Shown: piece after piece, positions 57,257 to 64,000 of the stretch
Layout of the letters: every line of letters starts with the position of its first letter
Numbering within the stretch: the first letter of the stretch is position 1
DNA from: Rhyacophila brunnea
Lineage: Eukaryota; Arthropoda; Insecta; Trichoptera; Rhyacophilidae
Reading direction: 5' to 3'
Assembly: GCA_022495005.1 (NCBI GenBank)
Contig: JAGYXB010002024.1
Span: 186,001-250,000, forward strand
Length of the DNA: 64,000 nucleotides
Notes under the pieces: generated by a model
Seen by the model: the letters and a program-made list of their open reading frames with translations, nothing else
Database searches by the model: none
What the model was told of the DNA's origin: nothing
Program-made: the position numbers and the translations under genes

Positions 57257-58420
57257 AAGATCGTGTATGTCAGTAAAAAATCGCTTGTAATGGTAATGAA
57301 ACAAATTTATTTTTATTTAAAAACCATTATACTGGAGTTCTACCATGTAAATGTTAGTTCATTTATAAAAATACTTTTTTAAAGTATGTAAGTTAATAAA
57401 ATTCAAATTATAGTAAATGTTAGATAAGTCTTAATAAATATGTTAAATATTAATTATGCATTTAATTTGTAGCTCAGTCGAGATTTTTGTAAAAAAATGA
57501 GATAATAATATTAGATTTATTAATTTAAATAAAACGTAATTTTAACAGTACTAATAATTCTACTTCTATAAGTTATTTATTAACAAGTTTTCACGATGAA
57601 TAATTGACAGTTAACACCGTAAAAGAAATATTAAGTAAATCAAAAGTTTTTTCAGATAAAAAAATAAACTCAACTCAACCCAAGTATACAATTTGCGCAA
57701 TGGCATATAATTTGAAATTTTTCACTGCCGAAAGAATTATTATTTAACATAATTAGAATAAAATATATAATAAATAATTCTTAATCTAAGCAGACAAAAT
57801 CGGCCTCGATCTTTATTAAATTTGTGAAAAAAGACAAAGTTTGTTAAAAGCATAAGGGAATAAGAGTATTATGACACAATTTTGAGGGGGTTTTAGGTAA
57901 ATTATAAGTTTTATTATGTTGTCTTAAAAGAGTGTACTGAGCTACTTTGGCCGTTGTTTAAATTAATAATAATTAAGTGATTTGGTCTAATTTGAACATT
58001 TAAAAGAGTGACTGTTGTGCATTTCAAAATTAGAGAGAAGCCCCTTTGCTTTTAACCTACACATTATTTGTATTATTGATGAACTTGTATACACTCACCA
58101 GGAAAGTGAAAGACTTGATTCCGAATCCAACTCGGTCCTTTTTAATTTTTTTTCTAATATGTATGTATGTTTCTGAGGTTTTTCCAAAATTATATTTTTT
58201 CTATGTCGTGAATACCATCTGATTTTATATTTATTATATTGTCTGTTTTCCCGGATTTTGAGACATTCGGACCCTGGGGACCATCTGATTTGAAAAAGGT
58301 GGCTGAGATTGGTCATCGCTTGACTGATAAAACATGTGAGTGCCGTTCAATAATTGTGTAACCGAGACAGCGAATAAGCATATAAATCCAAAAAGCTATT
58401 TTATATACTTAGGGAAGTCT
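57257..58420. other. AT-rich DNA, nothing recognised
   Basis: No gene or repeat recognised. Confidence 0.4.
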
Positions 58421-58434
58421 AATATATCATTGGT

Positions 58435-58712
58435 CAAATCAACATAAAACTCCACAGGCTAAACTGGGCAGGCCATGTCCAGCGCATGCCTAAGTCCCGG
58501 ATACCGAAGAAGATCCTCGAAGGAAACCCAGGGGGAAAAAGGCCAGTGGGAAAGCCACGCACACGTTGGGGTGACAACATTACAAAAGATGCTAACCAGC
58601 TGCTAAAAATCATGAACTGGAAAAGACGTGCGGAGGACCGTTCCGGCTGGAGGACGGCGGTGGAGGAGGCCAGGGCTCGACTTGAGCTGTAGCGCCATCG
58701 AAGAAGAAGAAG
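58435..58712 (+). pseudogene. LINE 3' end with TSD, C-terminal reverse-transcriptase protein fragment
   Basis: An open frame to the stop at 58690-58692 reads LHRLNWAGHVQRMP…KRPVGKPRTRWGD…WKRRAEDRSGW…ARARLEL. These are the usual phrases at the end of insect non-LTR retrotransposon proteins (WAGHV.RM, GRPR.RW, A.DR..W). A GAAGAAGAAGAA tail follows. The flanks aatatatcattggt (58421-58434) and aatatatcaatggt (58713-58726) agree at 13 of 14, so this is a discrete 5'-truncated insertion of 278 bp. It is a different subfamily from the two TGATGA-tailed copies. Confidence 0.85.
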
Positions 58713-58726
58713 AATATATCAATGGT

Positions 58727-59547
58727 TTTATAACTATTATTTAATTGGTTTATATAATGATATATGTACTTTTTACACATTTTGTCACTCATTTTGTTAA
58801 CTCTTTTAATATTATTGTTGTTTTTCTATATAATTTTATTATCAATGTGATAAAATATGTAAATTTGTTAGCAATAATAAAATCAGCATATCTTGAAAAA
58901 AAATAAATATACAAATCAAAGCTACCTATTTTAAAGTTATTATGAATATGTTGACTAGTCCGGAACTGTGCACAAAACAATCACCAACCAAAAAATATCA
59001 GCTGTAAAAATACACATTTTGATTCAAATTGGATTGTTGGAGAATGGAGAGACGGTAAGAAAAACCCCATTGAATGTAACTCATAAAAGCGAATAAAATA
59101 ATGGGAAAAACTCAAACTCAGAGATAGAAGGGCAACTTTAGGGGAGGGTGGAGAGAACGAGAGGATTATGGGACAAGAAAATAAAAAGATGTCCGCTCCG
59201 AACCTACTTCCCCCTCTTTTCATATAATATTATGAGTTTATCATTTAAAAGGCTGTAAGATATTTTTTATCACTTTTGTTCAAAGGTTTTAAAATATTAT
59301 GTTAAATTTCAATACGATTTTCAACATTGTCATGGATAAAGAATGCCTAAATTTGTACGATTTTATTCGGGTATGTACTATAGTAGCTAGTTATTTATAT
59401 AGTTATATAATAATAAGAAAATTAATTGTATCAACTGATAAGTAGTTGATGGAATTTGAATTTAAATTCGCATTTATCTATTTTTGTACTATTCCATTTC
59501 GACTCCTTTAAACACTACTCAAACTCACCTACGATATATATACATTT
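58727..59547. other. AT-rich DNA, nothing recognised
   Basis: No gene or repeat recognised. Position 59100-59215 is purine-rich. Confidence 0.4.
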
Positions 59548-59563
59548 AACTAGTAAGTTGTAC

Positions 59564-60084
59564 CCCGCAGTATCCCAGTACTCCCGTATACTATCTCACC
59601 GAAATAAAAGCACTCTTTACAAGACACTTGTAAAGCCAGTGCTCACCTACATATCGGAAACCTGGACATTAACTCTGCGAAATGAACGAGCCCTGAACAT
59701 TTTTGAAAGAAAAATTCTCCGCTGTATACAAGGACCGATCAGGGACGGCACCAATTGGAGGAGAAGATATAATGCTGAGCTCTACGGGCTGTACAAAGAT
59801 TGCAGCGCAGTTCAATCAATTAAGATTGGGACACTGCGATGGCTAGGTCATGTGCACCGTATGAATGGCAATAAACCGGCAAAGAGGGTGATGTCCAGCA
59901 ATTCAATAGGGCGTAGAAGAAGAGGCAGGCCAAAGATTCGCTGGTTGGATGGAGCCAGTGACTGCCGTATTCTGGGGGTACCGAATTGGAAAGCGGCCAC
60001 ACTGGATAGGGACAGGTGGAGGGAGCTGTTGGAGGAGGCCAAGACCCACACCGGGTTGTCGCGCCCCTGATGATGATGATGATG
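59564..60084 (+). pseudogene. RTE-like LINE 3' end with TSD
   Basis: A continuous frame to the stop at 60068-60070 reads KSTLYKTLVKPVLTYISETW, then FERKILRCIQGP, LRWLGHVHRMN, GRRRRGRPKIRWLDG, DRDRWRELLEEAKTH. These match the post-reverse-transcriptase region of insect LINEs. A TGATGATGATGATGA tail follows. Left aactagtaagttgtac (59548-59563) and right aactagttgtac (60085-60096) are target duplicates differing by a 4-base gap. The copy is 5'-truncated but still open over more than 160 codons, suggesting recent insertion. Confidence 0.86.
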
Positions 60085-60218
60085 AACTAGTTGTACTTCG
60101 TTCACGTGAAATACGGAAATAAATAGTAAATAGTTACACACAAGCAGAAATATTATATTGATACGATTTGAATGTAATTTTCAAAACATTGAGATGAATA
60201 ACGTTTTGATATAGGCAC

Positions 60219-60790
60219 CAGTGGCAAGGGGTAGAGGTAGGCTGTTAAGATTCCACATAAATAGTGCACACTAAACTTTGTCAGTAATACTTATTTGTTT
60301 TCAATGAACTAGTAATACGATTTGCAGATAGTGCTAGTTAATTTTTAAAATTCAATTAAACCCTGCCTAGACCAAACCATAATAGTTTAGCTATGCGATG
60401 GGTGATCTTACATTTTTTCAGTCATACTTATGTTTTCGTTGAAATATGAATACATTTTATTAAAGATGGTATTGGTTAGATTTTTTTTGTTCATTAATCC
60501 CTGCCTAAACCAACCCAAAATTGATTAAAAAATTCTTCTATCTATAAAATATCTAAAATTATGTATGGTTAATGGCATAATTTTAAATATTTAATAAATA
60601 AACGAATATTTTTTGACTATTATCTATTATGGCTGGAATAAGGCAGGATTTAATCAAATTTTGAAAACTAAAAAACACTATCTACATATTGTAGTCTTAG
60701 TTCAATGAAAACAAATAAGTTTGACTAACAAAGTTTAGCATTTACTATTTATTTCGGATCTTAACAGCCTACCTCCACCCCATGCCACTG
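60219..60790 (+). mobile_element. hAT-A element with perfect 8-bp TSD
   Basis: It starts CAGTGGCAAGGGGTAGAGG and ends 'cctccaccccatgccactg'. Perfect ATAGGCAC duplicates lie at 60211-60218 and 60791-60798, which fixes the family as hAT-type. 572 bp, with the palindrome near 60528-60607. Non-coding. Confidence 0.88.
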
Positions 60791-60798
60791 ATAGGCAC

Positions 60799-61291
60799 CC
60801 ACTCTTCTACCAGCTTATCACTTCACCACTCCGCCACTACTATCTGATTATTTTACCCAAACACTCGTGATGAATTATTGCAGTGCTATTTTATCTTTAA
60901 AGCCTTTTGAGGAACCAATATAGAACTCGGTGTACTAAATTGGTACCTACTGTATAAGTTGCGAAAGAATTCATGAATTTTGAAGGATCCACTCGTTTTT
61001 GAGTTATTTCTTTTTTTATTATTAAACTATGAACATTTTTTTATTCAACGAATAAATCACAGAATTTAAAAATGTAGCATTCTTTTATTAAACATACATA
61101 ATTTGAAAACACTTTTGAGAAGTATATAATAGCCAGAATGTATGGCCAATAAAATAATGTTACAATCATAAATCTTGTGAATCAATCGTCTAATAAAATA
61201 TGGTTTATTACATTATTAGCAAGTGCAAGTACAATATAATTAATATTTGGAGAGATCCTGATACAGTCTCACTTAAGTTGGACAATATATT
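60799..61291. other. AT-rich DNA, nothing recognised
   Basis: No signal recognised. Confidence 0.4.
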
Positions 61292-61306
61292 ATATTATAC
61301 ACTGTT

Positions 61307-61492
61307 TTTTTTTAGAATTATTAATAAGCATGTTCTTGCTTTTTCGTACAAGGTGGTTGTAAGTAATTTTGAACAATCACAAACACCCAGGCTTTGAGAA
61401 AAACACATAAGTGTTTTTGTCATGACTGGGAATCGAACCCAGAACTCGCAGGTGGAAGGCCAGTGCCTTACCCACTGCACCACGAGAGCCGC
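61307..61492 (-). mobile_element. tRNA-derived SINE with perfect 15-bp TSD
   Basis: Minus strand, 186 bp. The head GCGGCTCTCGTGGTGCAGTG carries the A box (tggtgcagtgg) and, at tRNA spacing, the B box GGTTCGATTCC. The would-be anticodon loop reads cttccac, so a tRNA-Gly(UCC)-like ancestor is possible. The body follows and ends in eight A. Perfect 15-bp duplicates ATATTATACACTGTT lie at 61292-61306 and 61493-61507. The 3' part beyond the tRNA-like head shares nothing with SINE-1. Confidence 0.92.
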
Positions 61493-61507
61493 ATATTATA
61501 CACTGTT

Positions 61508-62833
61508 GTTACTTTGCATTTATATCAAGTAGATTAATTACTTATTAAATTAAACAAAAATATTATTCATAATGGGTAGGTACATAATATTACAAGTTAG
61601 CTTCAGCCATGTAGTATTATAATTTATACTTGCAGTTTACATTCTCACAGAAATATTTTGATACACAAAAACGCTTTGATGTTAGGCTGAGCTATAAACA
61701 TTTCAAGATTAACTTCCTATAAATCGATAATTTTGACTTATTTTATTTTTATGTGATTTATTTATATCTTAATTGTCGCCTCCGTATTGACATTTAGGAT
61801 TATTTGTTATACCTAAGTGAGCTAGGGATGCGGAAAGATTATAGTGATCAACACTCATGAAACATGAAACGCAAGCATTTTGTTAGCGTACCACTACAAT
61901 CCTCACTTTTTTTTATTTAAAATTTTGTGCAAAACAATATTTTTGACGCTAAAAATATGAATTAAAATTAAATTACTGACATTCGAAATCAGTGTTCATA
62001 GTCGCCACAGTAATGCGACAGTACACGTCATAATCTTTGGTAGATACCTACATACACAGGATAAACATATAATAAGGCTACGTTGCTACCCCCTATATAC
62101 TATATATATAGTAGAATACTGTAATGTGATTGAAAATACTTTTTGCTTTTTGTTATATCCTGTTCTTTTAATGTATTTTCTGTTTTAGTTTAGGCTGTTT
62201 CCTTAAGTAATTCAAAAAGTCTGTAGGTGTAAGGTATGGGGAATTTATCTATGTTCCTCTTAACAGTAAGTTGCTGTTTTCTCTACGCTTTCTGTTTCCT
62301 CATTTTCCTGGATTCCAATGTGTAAAAGAATCCAGTAGAATTTGTGCTATTATAATATGAAGTTGTTTATATAAATTTGTTAAACTATTTTTAATCCCAA
62401 ATATAATATATAACTTAAATAATGTTTTTAAGTTATAGGTACCAATGAAACATATGGACAATATTTTTCAAAAACTGTATTTTGTATTTAGGTATCGTGC
62501 AAATAGTTATAAACGCTGATTGAAAGGTAAATACTTCAATATCACATACCGACTTTTTAATTGCATTATATGTACACATAGATGAATAAAACTCTTTAAA
62601 GACTAAATATGTTATATCTTTCAGAACCATAAACCCAATGCACCTATATGCAAATATAAATAACAATTTGGAATGACTCATTCTAAAAAACCGACAACTT
62701 GACATAAATATCAGGGTTTCATCGTCACCGCTAACTACTAATTGTGTAAATATAAATTTAAAAAGTTTAAATAAATACAATATTTTTCAATCTTTAGACC
62801 AGAGTATGGACGCATATTATACATACATTTAAT
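61508..62833. other. AT-rich DNA, nothing recognised
   Basis: A 115-codon minus-strand frame (62433-62780) is open but shows no family resemblance; AT-rich hydrophobic composition makes chance likely. Confidence 0.4.
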
Positions 62834-62952
62834 CAGCACTCGAAATGGAAAATTTCAGGAATCGGAGCGCCCGATAATTCTTAGAAAATATTAACACATT
62901 TACGTAATTTTATTATAATATTTATAAGTGTATAAGATTTTTTGTTTTTCAT
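62834..62952 (+). mobile_element. hAT-B 5' fragment
   Basis: 'cagcactcgaaatgg' with 'ggaatcggagcgcccgataa' matches the left part of 5088-5307; it stops before the right end. Confidence 0.6.
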
Positions 62953-62960
62953 GAACCTAA

Positions 62961-63084
62961 ATGTGTTTCTTAACCTTTTTACATCCGCGGACCACAAAAA
63001 AATCCTAAGTAACTATTTCTGAACTGCAGAAAATTTTTGCGGCCCACCCAAAAATTTTCGCGGATGACCGGTTAAGGAATTATG
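62961..63084 (+). mobile_element. Short hAT-like inverted-repeat element
   Basis: 'tgtttcttaaccttttta' with 'catccgcggaccac' on the left faces the inverse 'cgcggatgaccggttaagga' on the right. The TTCTTAACC…CCGCGG pattern is common in hAT termini. No clear target duplication. Confidence 0.5.
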
Positions 63085-63107
63085 TTCTAGACTAGAGTAT
63101 TACAACG

Positions 63108-63583
63108 TTATTAATAGGTCGTATTCTTATTTTTCCGGCGGTTGTTTATCCGGTACAAATCTTGCAATCGATTTTTAACTAACTTCCCGACTAGCTAGAC
63201 ATTTTAAACTTATAGAATATATTAGAACACGATGCCAATGCATTTTTTAATACTTTTAGCCATCTTTAAGTCGAATTGAATTCATTTACTTTTTCAGTTA
63301 ATTCTGTTTTGTATGAAAAGTTATTTCGGAAGAAGTCCGTAATCCAATTCACTATTATTGGTTGCCTAGGTTGCTTGGTGGTCCTAGCAACTAAATTATT
63401 AATATATAAATGCGTTACTATGGAAATTAATATGAATGTCAAAATGACATTTCAGTATTATTTCTATCATGTACAAAATTTTTTGGTCGTTTAAGCTAGT
63501 CAAATCAAGTTTATATGATTCAACAGAAAATTTAAAAACGTTGTATATAAAAAGTTCTTTTTATCTTGTAATTATTTTTTACC
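63108..63583 (-). repeat. Repeat R7, copy 3 (inverted)
   Basis: Minus-strand alignment to 45886-46397 across its length, including the ggttgcta hairpin segment and the 'cagaattaactgaaaa' block. The open frames seen within are not shared in frame by the other copies. Confidence 0.72.
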
Positions 63584-64000
63584 TGATACCACATACAGTA
63601 AAAGTGTATTTGAAGCGAATTGATTTTAATGTATTTATTCTTAGAAAAAAATCGTGAATAAGTAAATAAAATACTATTATGTGTAAGTGAAAATTTACCA
63701 AGATTATTATTACTAGATATTATATTCCCCCATTCAAAACGCGCTCAGCGTACAAATTTAAGGATCACATGCGATATGAATATGCATTCATCTCCAAAAC
63801 CTCCACCTCCTTGTTTCGGCTAGAATTTGTAAATAAACTATGTGTGATCCCCGTGTCTTTTCCTTTGGGGCTTAGACCGTGAGCCTCTTCGGGGATTTGC
63901 CGTATGTAAATGTATTCAAATTTGGGGATGGCGGGGTGCGGTCTAAGCGCGGGCTGATGCTTCTTCGCTCTTGTTTTATAAGGATCAGGTGAATTTTTAA
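63584..64000. other. Window edge, GC-richer unassigned sequence
   Basis: Positions 63725-63990 are noticeably GC-richer ('gtgatccccgtgtctt', 'gatggcggggtgcggtctaa') and not seen elsewhere in the window. No coding family is recognised; it continues past the edge. Confidence 0.35.

Noticed and set aside
61420..61492. tRNA gene
   Set aside because: The A and B boxes are good, but the acceptor arms do not pair fully, and the unit is flanked by a 15-bp duplication with a body and A-tail, so it is a SINE.
62433..62780. 115-codon minus-strand open frame
   Set aside because: Hydrophobic, AT-driven composition, no motif, no splice or start context; chance is the simplest explanation.
35363..64000. 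Hr51 zinc-finger exon candidates
   Set aside because: Several A-rich minus-strand stretches could encode FFK-like residues, but none had the Cys spacing of a nuclear-receptor finger.
1..64000. CRISPR array, bacterial operons, rRNA genes
   Set aside because: No regularly spaced identical repeats, no ribosome-binding or operon structure, no conserved rRNA stretches; the sequence is animal nuclear DNA.

Overview
The window looks like insect nuclear DNA, most likely from an aphid or related hemipteran. It is strongly AT-rich, has spliceosomal introns with gt/ag borders, and about half of what can be interpreted is transposable-element debris (hAT, TTAA-type, PIF/Harbinger, Tc1/mariner/pogo, Mutator-like, LINE 3' ends, tRNA-derived SINEs). 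Species assignment is inference. No bacterial, viral, rRNA, CRISPR or operon-like features are seen.

One host gene is supported. On the minus strand, five exons (35248-35362, 23913-24211, 19836-20047, 17771-18002, 15372-15610) join in phase into the last 365 residues of an NR2E3-type orphan nuclear receptor, the ortholog of Drosophila Hr51/unfulfilled, vertebrate NR2E3/PNR and nematode fax-1. The fragment starts just after the DNA-binding domain, runs through a His/Ser-rich hinge and the ligand-binding domain, and ends with the family's C-terminal helix and a stop codon. The zinc-finger exon(s) are not found in the 28.6 kb upstream, so they probably lie beyond position 64000. If so, nearly everything from 15.4 kb rightwards is intronic; 1-15 kb lies downstream of the gene.

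Layout: 1-15 kb holds no recognised gene, with dense non-autonomous DNA transposons (Mutator-like, four hAT groups, a TTAA fold-back element inside a hAT, Harbinger, TA-flanked elements). 15.2-24.2 kb holds the four 3' exons with inserted elements in every intron. 24.2-35.2 kb is an 11-kb intron with TA-, Harbinger-, hAT- and TTAA-type elements. 35.6-64 kb is upstream or first-intron sequence. It contains a Harbinger element 240 bp from the first visible exon, a 1.9-kb pogo/Tigger-like element with perfect 26-bp inverted repeats and a PHD-type tail, RTE-like LINE 3' ends, SINEs, and several nested insertions whose order can be read from target-site duplications (TSDs). Three GC-richer islands (14.0-14.2, 43.5-43.7, 45.4-45.7 kb) match none of the repeats and are candidate regulatory DNA.

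No new multi-gene system was found. The most distinctive items are the pogo-like element with subterminal iterons, the fold-back TTAA family with half-copies, the family with clean 8-bp duplications but non-canonical ends, a SINE bracketed by a 46-bp duplication, and a freshly inserted-looking SINE with a perfect 15-bp duplication. Working family names (hAT-A, TTAA-1, etc.) are mine and come only from comparisons within this window.
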